Below are positions 23,454-32,512 of a DNA stretch of 37,955 nucleotides, piece by piece. The notes beneath the pieces were generated by a model that worked only from the letters and a program-made list of their open reading frames with translations, had not been told where the DNA came from and searched no databases. Source of the DNA: an uncultured Alphaproteobacteria bacterium (GTDB taxonomy: Bacteria; Pseudomonadota; Alphaproteobacteria; HIMB59; GCA-002718135); contig CACGRD010000010.1 in assembly GCA_902575375.1 (NCBI GenBank), forward strand, positions 1 through 37,955, in the 5' to 3' direction. The position numbers and the translations under genes were made by a program. How positions within the stretch are numbered: the first letter of the stretch is position 1; each line of letters opens with the position of its first letter.

Positions 23454-25091
23454 TTAATTTTTTAATATCATATCTGATGCTTTTTCTGCTAACATAATTA
23501 CAGATGCATTTATATTTCCACTTATCATATCTGGGAAAGAAGATGCATCTACTACTCTCAGATTGTCTATTCCTCTAACTTTAAGCTGATTATCAAGTAC
23601 TGCCATTTTGTTATTACTTGAACCCATTGCGCAAGTAGATGCAGGATGATGCCCTGTTTGTACATGATTTCGAACTGACTCTTTTAAATCCTGATCACTT
23701 TTGATTTTTTTTCCAGGAAGTAATTCTTCCGAAACAATTTTAGCTAAACTAGGTTTTGATAATACTTCTCTTGTATGCTTCATCCCCTCTATCATATCTT
23801 CCATATCAGATGGATCGATGAACCAATTTGGATTTATATTAAGTTCATCATTTGGATTTGAGCTTTTAAGTTTTACACTTCCTGTACTTTTTGGTCTTAG
23901 TAAATTAATTTGAAAGTGCAATCCTGGAAAAGCTTTTTTACCTCTAGAAAAAAATAATGAACCAAAATTTAATAAATTGTCTAAACTCATAGACCAATTA
24001 TCTTTTTCTTCTTTGAAACACATAGGTGTCATGAATACTTGTATTTCAGGCATATCTTTTTCTCTTATTGCATGGAATAGATTTGTTGACCAAAAAGGAG
24101 CTGCAGCTAATCCCTTTTTGAATAAAATATATTTTAATCCCACAATAATAGCTCTATCAATCCTTTGATATTTAGAGAAACTTAAATTATTGTTTTGAAA
24201 AGCCCAATTCATTGGCATAACAGGATGATCGTGAAGGTTTTCACCCACTCCAGGTAAATTAATTAATAAATCTATGTTTTTTTCTTTTAAATGTTCTTCT
24301 GGTCCGATTCCTGATAACATTAAGCATTTAGGACTACCGAATGCTCCTAAAGATAATATTACCTCTGATGATGCATAAACTTCACCATTTGATAAAAGTA
24401 ATCCTTTAGCTTTATTTTTCTCAATTAAAATTTTTATTACAGATGTATTTTTATAAATAGTTAAGTTTCTAGGTTTTAATTTTAAATAAGCTTCTGCGGA
24501 TGATTGTCTTTTTCCATTCCATACCGTAACATCATATCGACCTACTCCATGTAAATTGCCATCATAAAAATCATTATTAATTTCTGCTCCAGCTTCAACA
24601 CATGCATCAATGAATGCTTTATCGATAGAATTGTAATTACCAGCTTGTGTAAGTTTTAAAGGACCTGAATGAGAGTGATATTCATTTTTTGTTCTATGAA
24701 AAGCCGAAGCAGATCTTTTAAAATATGGTAATACATCGTTATATGACCAACCCTCTAAGCCCTTTTGTCTCCACCTATTAAAATCACCCGAAGCACCTCT
24801 CATGTAAATCATACCGTTTAAGAGAGAGGATCCTCCTAGTCCTTTACCTCTAGGGTATAAAATTTTTCTGTTATTTAAAGAGGGTTGAGGTATTGACTCA
24901 AAACCCCAATCAAATTTAGGGTTTCCAAAAATATATCCGTTACCACCGGGCATTTGAGTGAATAAACTTTTTCCTGACCCCCCTGCTTCTATTAATAATA
25001 CCTTTATATCTTTATTTTCAGATAATCTTGAGGCTAATGTACAGCCAGCAGAGCCTCCACCGGCTATTATATAATCAAATGTTTTTTTCAT
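23454..25091 (-). CDS. GMC-family FAD oxidoreductase (second copy)
   Basis: A 545-residue GMC flavoprotein. YIIAGGGSAGCTLASRL at the N-terminus binds FAD, PRGKGLGGSSLLNGMIYMRG near 81-100 is signature 1, and TGHHPASTCAMGSS near 477 holds the active-site histidine. That histidine segment (GHHPASTCAMG) differs from the BetA-like AYHPSCTNKMG of the copy at 5992-7593, so the two probably act on different alcohols. It precedes an aldehyde dehydrogenase in the same direction and is divergent from the HTD2-like gene across a 59-base AT-only gap. Confidence 0.87.
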   Translation of the reverse strand: MKKTFDYIIAGGGSAGCTLASRLSENKDIKVLLIEAGGSGKSLFTQMPGGNGYIFGNPKFDWGFESIPQPSLNNRKILYPRGKGLGGSSLLNGMIYMRGASGDFNRWRQKGLEGWSYNDVLPYFKRSASAFHRTKNEYHSHSGPLKLTQAGNYNSIDKAFIDACVEAGAEINNDFYDGNLHGVGRYDVTVWNGKRQSSAEAYLKLKPRNLTIYKNTSVIKILIEKNKAKGLLLSNGEVYASSEVILSLGAFGSPKCLMLSGIGPEEHLKEKNIDLLINLPGVGENLHDHPVMPMNWAFQNNNLSFSKYQRIDRAIIVGLKYILFKKGLAAAPFWSTNLFHAIREKDMPEIQVFMTPMCFKEEKDNWSMSLDNLLNFGSLFFSRGKKAFPGLHFQINLLRPKSTGSVKLKSSNPNDELNINPNWFIDPSDMEDMIEGMKHTREVLSKPSLAKIVSEELLPGKKIKSDQDLKESVRNHVQTGHHPASTCAMGSSNNKMAVLDNQLKVRGIDNLRVVDASSFPDMISGNINASVIMLAEKASDMILKN

Positions 25092-25150
25092 TTTTAAAAA
25101 TATAAATTATACTAATTATTAATTTATAAGTAAACTCGAGTATATTAAAT

Positions 25151-25969
25151 ATGAATTATTACAAAGATTGGATTGGAAAGAAAATTTCAAGAAGTGATAT
25201 TATTACTCCTCGATTAGTTGATCATTTAAAAAAAACAATCGCTCAGAACTGTTTGGGTAATCAAACATTGCCTGAGGGAATTTTTTTATGCTTATGCCCA
25301 GATGTGGCTTCAATAAATGATCTAGACAAAGATGGAAATACAAAATTAGGAATTTTCTTACCTGAGTTACCTTATAAAATTAGAATGTGGGCTGGTGGTA
25401 AAATAAAAATATTTGATAAATTTGAAATTGGATCTGAAATTAAAAAAAATTCTACAATTTTAAGTATTGATTTTAAAGAAGGTAGATCAGGCAATCTATG
25501 TTTTGTTAATATTAATCATGAATATGTAAATAAAAATAAATTAATAGTATCAGAAGATCAAACTGCTGTTTATAGAGAAAAAATAAATAAAAACTCCATT
25601 ACTCCTAAAATAAAAGATGAATTAAATTTAATTGATAAAGTAGAAATTTTTAGTTCATCAACTTTGCTATTTAGATATTCTGCCTTAACTTTTAATGGAC
25701 ATAAGATTCATTATGATAATGATTATACAAAAAATTATGAGGGCCATACGGGGTTATTAGTCCATGCGCCTCTTCAAGCAACATATCTTTTAAATCTTGC
25801 AAGAAAAAACGAGATTGGGTTTAATTCTTTTGAATATAAAGCTACAGCGCCTCTTGTATATAACAATAATTTCTTTGTAGAAATTGGTGAAAATCGAGAT
25901 GATGAAATTATTGGAAGAATTCTTAATGAAAAACAAGAAATTACAATGATTGCAAAATATAAAAAATGA
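25151..25969 (+). CDS. FAS1/HTD2-type MaoC-fold acyl-CoA hydratase (mesaconyl-C4-CoA hydratase-like)
   Basis: A 272-residue double-hotdog protein. The C-terminal motif FRYSALTFNGHKIHYDNDYT, followed by GLLVHAPLQATYLLNL, is characteristic of HTD2/mesaconyl-CoA hydratase relatives, with Asp/His-type hydratase residues in NGHKIHYD. The N-terminal half (LPELPYKIRMWAGGKIKIFD) is the FAS1-like dehydratase domain. It would hydrate or dehydrate a C4-C5 enoyl thioester. The next gene overlaps it by four bases (ATGA), so the two are translated together. Confidence 0.8.
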   Translation: MNYYKDWIGKKISRSDIITPRLVDHLKKTIAQNCLGNQTLPEGIFLCLCPDVASINDLDKDGNTKLGIFLPELPYKIRMWAGGKIKIFDKFEIGSEIKKNSTILSIDFKEGRSGNLCFVNINHEYVNKNKLIVSEDQTAVYREKINKNSITPKIKDELNLIDKVEIFSSSTLLFRYSALTFNGHKIHYDNDYTKNYEGHTGLLVHAPLQATYLLNLARKNEIGFNSFEYKATAPLVYNNNFFVEIGENRDDEIIGRILNEKQEITMIAKYKK

Positions 25970-27291
25970 GTTTTCATAAAAAATTTTGTAATTGGGCATC
26001 ACAAAAAAAAATTAATATCAATAAGGTAACTTATAAAAGAGCAGAAAATGCATTCATAGATACCTTAGCTTGTATATTATCAGGTGTTAAAGAAAAACAA
26101 TCAAAGGTTGCCTTAAAATACTGTTTAGAAAATAATAATTCAAAAAACATTAAGATATTTGGAGGAGGAAAAAAATTATCTATTTCTGCAGCATGTTTTT
26201 TACATGGAGTAAGATCAGCGTCTATAGACTTTGATGATTATGAATACGTTGCAGGATCTCATCCTAGTGCGCCAATTTTTTCAGCCCTCATATCTATTGC
26301 TCAAATGAAAAACATCTCAATTGAGGAAACATATCAGGGATGGGTAGTAGGGTATGAATTAATAATAAAATTAGGACAAGCACTTAGCTATGATCATTAT
26401 TATCAAGGATGGCATTCAGCAAATACAATAGGAGTGGTTGGAACTGCTGCAGCAGTATCAAAAGTATTAAAATTAAATGCAGATCAAATGGCAAATGCAA
26501 TTTCTATTGCAACAAGTTTTTCATCTGGTTTAAAACAACAATTCGGAAAAGATACAAAAGCTTTTCATATAGGGTTTGCCGCACAAGCAGGGGTACAGTC
26601 AGCCTTACTTGCAAAAAATGGAGGGACAGCTAATCAAGATATTTGGAATATTGAGAGAGGATTTATTGATTTGTATGGTAGTAAATTTTCTAAAAAATTA
26701 AATAATAATTTTAAAAGATCAGATTTAGGGAAAGCAATAATTAAATTTCCAAATTTCATTAAGTTTTGGCCAGTTTGTAGTTATTCACAAAGAGTAATAC
26801 AAGGAGGATTAATCTTAAATAAAAAAATTATTATAAAAAAAAATATTAAATCTATCACAATTGAGTTTCCAGAACCTTGGTTCAGAGTATCAAAATTTCT
26901 TATACCTAAAAATTCTACAGAAGCTAGATTTTCATTGAGTTATTGTTTAGCAACCGCTCTCATTAATGGTAAATTTGATTTAACTAGTTTAAATATTTCT
27001 AAAAATAAAAAAAGTTTAAAATTGACTACAAAGATTAAACTAATCACTTACAAAGTGCCAAGTAATTTTGAAGACTATGATCCTAAGTATCCTGATATAA
27101 TTAAAGTAATAATGAATGATGGAAGTATATTGATTGAAAAAATATCACATATTAAAGGAGGAAAAAATAATCCTTTAAAAGACGAAGATATTGATAATAA
27201 ATTTATAATGTGTGGAGGTAAAAAAAATATTTTAAATAAAATAAGAAATCAAAAATATAGGAAGAAAAATTTAAAAGAAATAATTTTTTAA
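25966..27291 (+). CDS. MmgE/PrpD family protein
   Basis: A 441-residue member of the 2-methylcitrate dehydratase / cis-aconitate decarboxylase fold. FIDTLACILSG near the start, HGVRSASIDFDDYEY near 81-95, HPSAPIFSALI, YQGWHSANTIGVVGTAAA near 148 and KQQFGKDTKAFHIGFAAQAG near 190 are the usual segments. The family dehydrates or decarboxylates tricarboxylates, or epimerises related compounds. Pairing with a mesaconyl-CoA-hydratase-like gene suggests a branched C4-C5 dicarboxylate substrate (itaconate, mesaconate or methylcitrate type). Those are candidates only; no prpB or prpC is present. It converges on the EamA gene. Confidence 0.85.
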   Translation: MSFHKKFCNWASQKKININKVTYKRAENAFIDTLACILSGVKEKQSKVALKYCLENNNSKNIKIFGGGKKLSISAACFLHGVRSASIDFDDYEYVAGSHPSAPIFSALISIAQMKNISIEETYQGWVVGYELIIKLGQALSYDHYYQGWHSANTIGVVGTAAAVSKVLKLNADQMANAISIATSFSSGLKQQFGKDTKAFHIGFAAQAGVQSALLAKNGGTANQDIWNIERGFIDLYGSKFSKKLNNNFKRSDLGKAIIKFPNFIKFWPVCSYSQRVIQGGLILNKKIIIKKNIKSITIEFPEPWFRVSKFLIPKNSTEARFSLSYCLATALINGKFDLTSLNISKNKKSLKLTTKIKLITYKVPSNFEDYDPKYPDIIKVIMNDGSILIEKISHIKGGKNNPLKDEDIDNKFIMCGGKKNILNKIRNQKYRKKNLKEIIF

Positions 27292-27292
27292 T

Positions 27293-28153
27293 TTAGCTAT
27301 TTTTTCTTTCTCTGTAAGCTATAAATATTCCAGTACTAATAATTATTGCTCCCCCTAAATAAATACTTAAAGTTGGGACCTCAGAATAAATTAAATATCC
27401 CATTATTCCTACAAATATAAAAGATGAATATTCAAAGGGTGAAGTAATTGCAACATCTGCGTATTTAGCTGCTTGAGACATAAATAAATGTCCTAGTGAT
27501 CCCATCACACCTAAACTCATAGCTAAAATTAATTGAATTCCATTTGGCATAATAAAATTATCAGGGAAAAATATTATTGATGTAATTAATAATGCAAAAG
27601 AGTAATAAAAAACAATTGCAACACTAGAATCAGTACTCATTACTGATCTCGTTGATAAATAAACAGAAGCCATAAAAGCTGCAGATATTAGAGGATAGAG
27701 TGTTTCTAATTTGAATAAGTCAGTACCAGGTTTTACAATGATTAATACACCGATAAAACCAATTAAAATTGCAGTAGTTCTAAAAATTCCAATTCTCTCA
27801 CCAAGTATTGGTACAGCAAGAAATGCAGCAATAATAGGGGCAGAATGTGCAATAGCTATGTTTTCAGATAACATTAAATGATTAATTCCATAAATATAGA
27901 ATACAACACAAGCAGAAGCAGAAAGAGCTCGAATGGCATGTCCAACTGGTTTTTTAGTTTTTAATTTATCAAGCCCAAAATACATTGCTAAGAAAGTTGC
28001 AATTATACTTCCACTTAGTGCTCTGAAGAATATTGACTCCCATACAGGAAAATGAAAACTTAAATACTTATATGTAATATCATTTATACTAAGACAAAAC
28101 ATAGACAATAACATGAAAGAAATTCCTAAGAGATTATTATTTTTTGATATCAT
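27293..28153 (-). CDS. DMT-superfamily transporter (EamA, two domains)
   Basis: A 286-residue, very hydrophobic protein with about ten membrane segments arranged as two EamA repeats. The first begins LLGISFMLLSMFCLSINDITYK and the second near TLYPLISAAFMASVYLSTRS. FEYSSFIFVGIMGYLIYSEVP near 240-260 is the typical C-terminal repeat motif. It is an inner-membrane carrier, generally exporting or taking up amino acids or small metabolites. It is a single gene flanked by a convergent and a divergent neighbour, so context does not define the cargo. Confidence 0.87.
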   Translation of the reverse strand: MISKNNNLLGISFMLLSMFCLSINDITYKYLSFHFPVWESIFFRALSGSIIATFLAMYFGLDKLKTKKPVGHAIRALSASACVVFYIYGINHLMLSENIAIAHSAPIIAAFLAVPILGERIGIFRTTAILIGFIGVLIIVKPGTDLFKLETLYPLISAAFMASVYLSTRSVMSTDSSVAIVFYYSFALLITSIIFFPDNFIMPNGIQLILAMSLGVMGSLGHLFMSQAAKYADVAITSPFEYSSFIFVGIMGYLIYSEVPTLSIYLGGAIIISTGIFIAYRERKNS

Positions 28154-28203
28154 TAATTTGTTAAATATACTAAGTTAATTTATTCAGATATAAATATTTC
28201 AAA

Positions 28204-29343
28204 ATGAGTAGTAAATATCATGTAAAAAAATTAGAAAAAAAGAATGACCACCTAAGTATTGTATGGAAAGATAATTTTGAAAGTAAATTCCACTTTATGT
28301 GGCTGAGAGATAATTGTCCAACAGCAATACATCCTACTGCAAATATGCGAGTCTTTAATATTTTAACTGTTAGTAAAAATATATTTCCTAAAAAGTATAA
28401 AATTGAAAAAAATAAACTCAATATTGATTGGAGTGAAGGTGATCATAAAAGCAAATTCAACTTAAAATGGTTAAGAGATCATTGTTATACCGAAATAAAT
28501 AGACAAAAATATAAATCACCTTATGTTTTTTGGGATGGTAAATTAAAAAAAAATTTAAAGAAAATTATTATTGATCATAATAGTGTTATTAAAAATGACA
28601 AACACTTAAGCAAATGGCTAGGTTTACTTCATACATATGGTTTTGCATTAATCAAAAATGCACCTACTAAAAAAAAATCTGCATTTAAAATATTAAATAG
28701 AATAAGCCATCATAGAGAAACATTTTTTGGTACACCATTTGAAGTAATTAACATTCCAAAGCCAAATAACACTGCTTATACGGCAGATGCATTAAGAAAT
28801 CATACCGACTTACCTTATTTTGAATATGCTCCTGGTTATCAGTTTCTCCATTGCTTAGTAAATGAAGCTAATGGTGGATTATCATCTGTTGTAGATGGTT
28901 TTGCAGTTGCAAATTATTTAAAAAAAAATGAAAAAGATGTTTTTAAAATTTTAACAAAAACTCACGTTAAATTCAAAGATACTGATTATACTCAAAAAGC
29001 TATCAGAATTCTTCATTCACCAATAATAACACTTACAAAAGATAACGATTTCAATGATATTAGATTTAGTATGGCTGCAATGGGTGCTGTAGATGTTGAT
29101 CCAAAAAAAATGAAAAAATTTTATAATGCCTACCAATATTTTGCATCATTGCTTCAAAACAAAAAATTTAAAATTGATTTTAGATTAGAGGCAGGTGATA
29201 TATTTTGTTTTAACAATAGAAGAGTATTACATGGGAGGACTGAATTTGATCCAAACTCTGGAAATAGACATCTTCAAGGATTTTATATTGAAAGAGATGA
29301 AATAATAGGAAGATTAAATTATTTTAATAATATTAAAGTTTAG
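28204..29343 (+). CDS. Gamma-butyrobetaine-hydroxylase-type Fe(II)/2-oxoglutarate dioxygenase
   Basis: A 379-residue GBBH/TauD-family oxygenase. H200-x-D202 (NHTDLPYF) and H343 (RRVLHGRTEF) form the iron triad, and R355 (NSGNRHLQGFY) is the 2-oxoglutarate arginine; these nearly match human GBBH numbering (202, 204, 347, 360). Y192 and Y361 could belong to the trimethylammonium cage. The N-terminal zinc domain is altered: C38 is kept, but positions 40 and 43 are Thr and His instead of Cys, with H93 further on. It probably hydroxylates gamma-butyrobetaine to carnitine, feeding the CdhA/B/C genes at 0.9-3.2 kb. A TmpA-like role on trimethylaminoethylphosphonate is the alternative. Confidence 0.82.
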   Translation: MSSKYHVKKLEKKNDHLSIVWKDNFESKFHFMWLRDNCPTAIHPTANMRVFNILTVSKNIFPKKYKIEKNKLNIDWSEGDHKSKFNLKWLRDHCYTEINRQKYKSPYVFWDGKLKKNLKKIIIDHNSVIKNDKHLSKWLGLLHTYGFALIKNAPTKKKSAFKILNRISHHRETFFGTPFEVINIPKPNNTAYTADALRNHTDLPYFEYAPGYQFLHCLVNEANGGLSSVVDGFAVANYLKKNEKDVFKILTKTHVKFKDTDYTQKAIRILHSPIITLTKDNDFNDIRFSMAAMGAVDVDPKKMKKFYNAYQYFASLLQNKKFKIDFRLEAGDIFCFNNRRVLHGRTEFDPNSGNRHLQGFYIERDEIIGRLNYFNNIKV

Positions 29344-29344
29344 A

Positions 29345-30775
29345 TCATTCCCATCCGCAGATAGTTTTAATTTCTAAATATTCTTCCAGACCCCAATCAC
29401 CTCCCTCTCTTCCATTACCAGATTGTCTATAACCACCAAAGGGAGTTCCTGGTTCCGCACTATTTCCATTTATATAGACACCTCCAGATCTAAATTTTCT
29501 TGCAACTCTTTTAGCCTTTTCTTTATCTTGAGTTTGAACGTAGTTTCCTAGACCATAGGATGTATCGTTAACAATTGATATAGCTTCATCTTCATCTTCA
29601 AATGGAATTACAGATAATACTGGTCCAAAAATCTCTTCTTTTGCAATTCTCATATTATTAGTTACATCTGTAAAAATTGTTGGTTTAACAAAATAACCCT
29701 TTTCTAGACCATTTGGTTTTTCAGGACCTCCAGCTACGAGCGTAGCCCCTTCATTTATACCGCTATTAATTAGATCAATAATTTTATCATACTGTGTTTT
29801 AGAAATAACAGGACCGATATGATTTCCTTTCTTAGAAGCAATATCAACTTTGATTTTATTTGCTTCATCAGCTGCCTCTTCTATTGCTCTTTTATAGATT
29901 GATTTTTCAACTAGCATTCTTGTTGGAGCATCACAAGATTGACCAGAATTACTCATTATATTCCTTACCCCCTCTCTTACAGCATCTTTATGTGAATCAC
30001 TAAAAATAATATTACCTCCTTTACCTCCTAATTCAAGACAAACTCTCTTGATAGTATCTGCAGCATTTTTAGATATAAGTTTTCCAGCTCTTGTTGACCC
30101 TGTAAAAGAAATCATATCGATATCAGGATGATTGGATAAATCAGTTCCCACCCCTGCTCCATCTCCATTAATTAAATTAAATACACCATTTGGAAATCCT
30201 GATTCATCAATAATTTCAGCTAAAATCATACCTGATAATGGGGCTAGTTCTGAAGGTTTCAAGATCATGGTACAACCAGTTGCAAGAGCTGGGATAACTT
30301 TTAAGGTAATTTGATTTATTGGCCAATTCCATGGAGTAATTAAACCACAAACACCTATAGGCTCATAGGTGATATAATTATTTGATTTATCATCAAACTT
30401 TTTTTCAAATTCAAATTCTTTTAATCTTTTAATAAAATCTTTTATATGATCATATCCAGAAGATGTTTGAGGTGAGGATGACCAATCCAAAGGGGCTCCC
30501 ATTTCATTGGACATAGTTTCAGTAAGCTCGTCCCATCTAGAGTAGTAAATTGATGATAGTTTTTCCAAAAGATCAATTTTATTTTTTTTGTCTACTTGAC
30601 TCCATGTAATAAAAGCATTTTTTGCTGCATTTACAGCAATGTTTACATCTTCTTTATTACCAAGCGATATGACTGCATAGGTTGATTCATTAGATGGATT
30701 GATTACTTCATAGTCATTTTTTTCAATTGGATTAACCCATTTACCATTAATATAGAACTGTCTTTTATCAAGCAT
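29345..30775 (-). CDS. NAD(P)-dependent aldehyde dehydrogenase (second copy)
   Basis: A 476-residue ALDH. LITPWNWPINQITLKVIPAL near 138-157 is the substrate-channel motif, SFTGSTRAGK the cofactor loop, CLELGGKGGNIIF carries the catalytic Glu, and NSGQSCDAPTRM the nucleophilic Cys near 281. EEIFGPVLSVIPF and PFGGYRQSGNGREGG are standard. It converges on the GBBH-type oxygenase gene with a one-base gap and stands alone on its strand. A gamma-trimethylaminobutyraldehyde (butyrobetaine precursor) substrate would fit its neighbour but is conjecture. It is clearly diverged from the copy at 21932-23404. Confidence 0.87.
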   Translation of the reverse strand: MLDKRQFYINGKWVNPIEKNDYEVINPSNESTYAVISLGNKEDVNIAVNAAKNAFITWSQVDKKNKIDLLEKLSSIYYSRWDELTETMSNEMGAPLDWSSSPQTSSGYDHIKDFIKRLKEFEFEKKFDDKSNNYITYEPIGVCGLITPWNWPINQITLKVIPALATGCTMILKPSELAPLSGMILAEIIDESGFPNGVFNLINGDGAGVGTDLSNHPDIDMISFTGSTRAGKLISKNAADTIKRVCLELGGKGGNIIFSDSHKDAVREGVRNIMSNSGQSCDAPTRMLVEKSIYKRAIEEAADEANKIKVDIASKKGNHIGPVISKTQYDKIIDLINSGINEGATLVAGGPEKPNGLEKGYFVKPTIFTDVTNNMRIAKEEIFGPVLSVIPFEDEDEAISIVNDTSYGLGNYVQTQDKEKAKRVARKFRSGGVYINGNSAEPGTPFGGYRQSGNGREGGDWGLEEYLEIKTICGWE

Positions 30776-30860
30776 AAGAATTAATTTAATATAAGCATTT
30801 TATATTATTTATTTATTTTTTTTTAATTTAGAATAAAATGATATACAATAAGAGGCTAAA

Positions 30861-32108
30861 TTGACAATTGAAAATATAAAACTTGACATAAATTTTGTTA
30901 GATCAAAATTCCCTGCATTTAGTGAACCACTATCAAAAGAATGGTCATTCTTCGAGAATGCTGGCGGTAGTTATGTGCCTAAAAATGTCATAGATAAATT
31001 AACAGAATTTATGATTTCGACGAAAGTACAGCCATACGCAGATTATCCAATGTCAAAAATCGCTGGTGAAAATATGGATAAGGCAACAAATATATTTGCA
31101 AAAATGATTAATGCTAAAGAAAAAGAGATACTTATTGGTGGGTCAACTTCTATAAATCTTTATGTGCTTTCAAATGCGCTTAAAAAATTTATTAAACCTG
31201 GAGATGAGATTATTGTAACAAACCAAGATCATGAAGCAAATATAAGCCCTTGGCGAAAACTGGAGAGCATTGGTGCGAAAATTATAGAATGGAAACTTAA
31301 TATTGAAAATCATGAACTTGAAATTTCTGAACTAAAAAAAATCATCAATAACAAAACTAAAATATTAGCAGTTACACATTGCTCTAATATTGTAGGATCG
31401 GTTAATAATCTCAAATTAATATCCAATTTAGCTCATGAATTTGGAACTATAGTGATAGGAGATGGTGTTTCATATGCTCCACATGGTTTTCCAGATGTTA
31501 AAGAGCTAGGTGTAGATTTCTATACCTTTAGTCTTTATAAAACATATGGACCTCATCTTGCGTTACTGTATGGAAAAGAGGATATCTTAAAACAATTACC
31601 TAATCAAAACCATGAATTTTTAGAAGGAGAATATCCTTATACAATTAACCCAGGAGGTCCAAATCATGAAGAATTAGTATCATTGATTGGTATAGAAGAG
31701 TATTTTAATGAGCTGTATCATCATCATTTTAATGACAAAAATATAAGTACTAGAGAAAAAATTAATAAAATAAATGAATTAATTTCCAAACATGAAGAAG
31801 AGATTGCAAACCCAATATTAGAATTAATATCATCAAAAAATAACTTAAAGTTAATAGGTAAAAACCAAATAGTTAATAAAAATAGAGCTCCGACGATATC
31901 GTTTGTTAGTAATAATCGATCTTCCAAAGAAATTAGTAAAATTTTAGTTGAAAATAATATTGCAACAAGAAACGATAATTTTTACGCTTGGAGATGTCTA
32001 AAAGCATTAGATATTGACCCAAATGATGGCGTGGTGCGATTAAGTATGGTCCACTATAATAATGATATGGAAATCAAAAAATTATCTAATGTAATAAAAA
32101 ATATTTAA
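30861..32108 (+). CDS. Class V PLP-dependent aminotransferase (cysteine-desulfurase-like)
   Basis: A 415-residue fold-type I PLP enzyme. FFENAGGSYVPKNVID near 29-44 is the N-terminal glycine loop, the PLP-binding Asp lies in VIGDGVSYAPHGFP, and the Schiff-base Lys in FYTFSLYKTYGPHLALLYG near 225-243. NATRDDNFYAW-type sequence (IATRNDNFYAWRCL) closes the C-terminal domain. The start is TTG at 30861, preceded by AAGAGG five bases upstream; no ATG precedes the conserved N-terminus. No suf or isc gene is nearby, so Fe-S assembly is unlikely. The 3' end overlaps the convergent nucleotidyltransferase by four bases. Confidence 0.85.
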   Translation: MTIENIKLDINFVRSKFPAFSEPLSKEWSFFENAGGSYVPKNVIDKLTEFMISTKVQPYADYPMSKIAGENMDKATNIFAKMINAKEKEILIGGSTSINLYVLSNALKKFIKPGDEIIVTNQDHEANISPWRKLESIGAKIIEWKLNIENHELEISELKKIINNKTKILAVTHCSNIVGSVNNLKLISNLAHEFGTIVIGDGVSYAPHGFPDVKELGVDFYTFSLYKTYGPHLALLYGKEDILKQLPNQNHEFLEGEYPYTINPGGPNHEELVSLIGIEEYFNELYHHHFNDKNISTREKINKINELISKHEEEIANPILELISSKNNLKLIGKNQIVNKNRAPTISFVSNNRSSKEISKILVENNIATRNDNFYAWRCLKALDIDPNDGVVRLSMVHYNNDMEIKKLSNVIKNI

Positions 32109-32512
32109 TTTTTTTTAGATAAATTTTTCTTTGCCTTATTTCTAATAATGTTTGAAGAAATATTTTTCGTTCTTGGAAATAATTTTAATTTTTCTTTTAT
32201 TATAGGATTTACGTTGTCAGATCCATGTATCAAATAATCTATATCATGTTTTTTTAGGAAATTTTCAGTAATTATCCATGAGCTAGATACAACTTTATTT
32301 ACGTACTTAATTGAAAGTAAGATTTCTTTCCTATAAATAAATTTGATTTCTGGATTAAGTTTTTTATATTTAATAATATCCCTATCCTTAGTAAGGGCAA
32401 CTATAACTTTTCCATATTTTGCTGCTTTTTTTAAAAGCCTTATATGTCCATGATGTATAATAGTTGCCGACATATCAACCATAACATTTTTTTTTGATTT
32501 TATTTTATTCAC
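32105..32512 (-). CDS. TagD-like nucleotidyltransferase
   Basis: A 135-residue cytidylyltransferase-fold protein. MVDMSATIIHHGHIRLLKKA (11-30) contains the HxGH nucleotide motif, and ISSNIIRNKAK near the C-terminus is the ISSxxxR motif. Relatives couple CTP (or ATP) to a phosphorylated alcohol such as glycerol-3-phosphate or phosphocholine-like groups. It overlaps the PglF-like gene start region by eight bases and is the last gene of the glycan cluster, so it probably activates a phospho-substituent that decorates the surface glycan. The precise substrate is unknown. Confidence 0.8.
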   Translation of the reverse strand: MNKIKSKKNVMVDMSATIIHHGHIRLLKKAAKYGKVIVALTKDRDIIKYKKLNPEIKFIYRKEILLSIKYVNKVVSSSWIITENFLKKHDIDYLIHGSDNVNPIIKEKLKLFPRTKNISSNIIRNKAKKNLSKKN

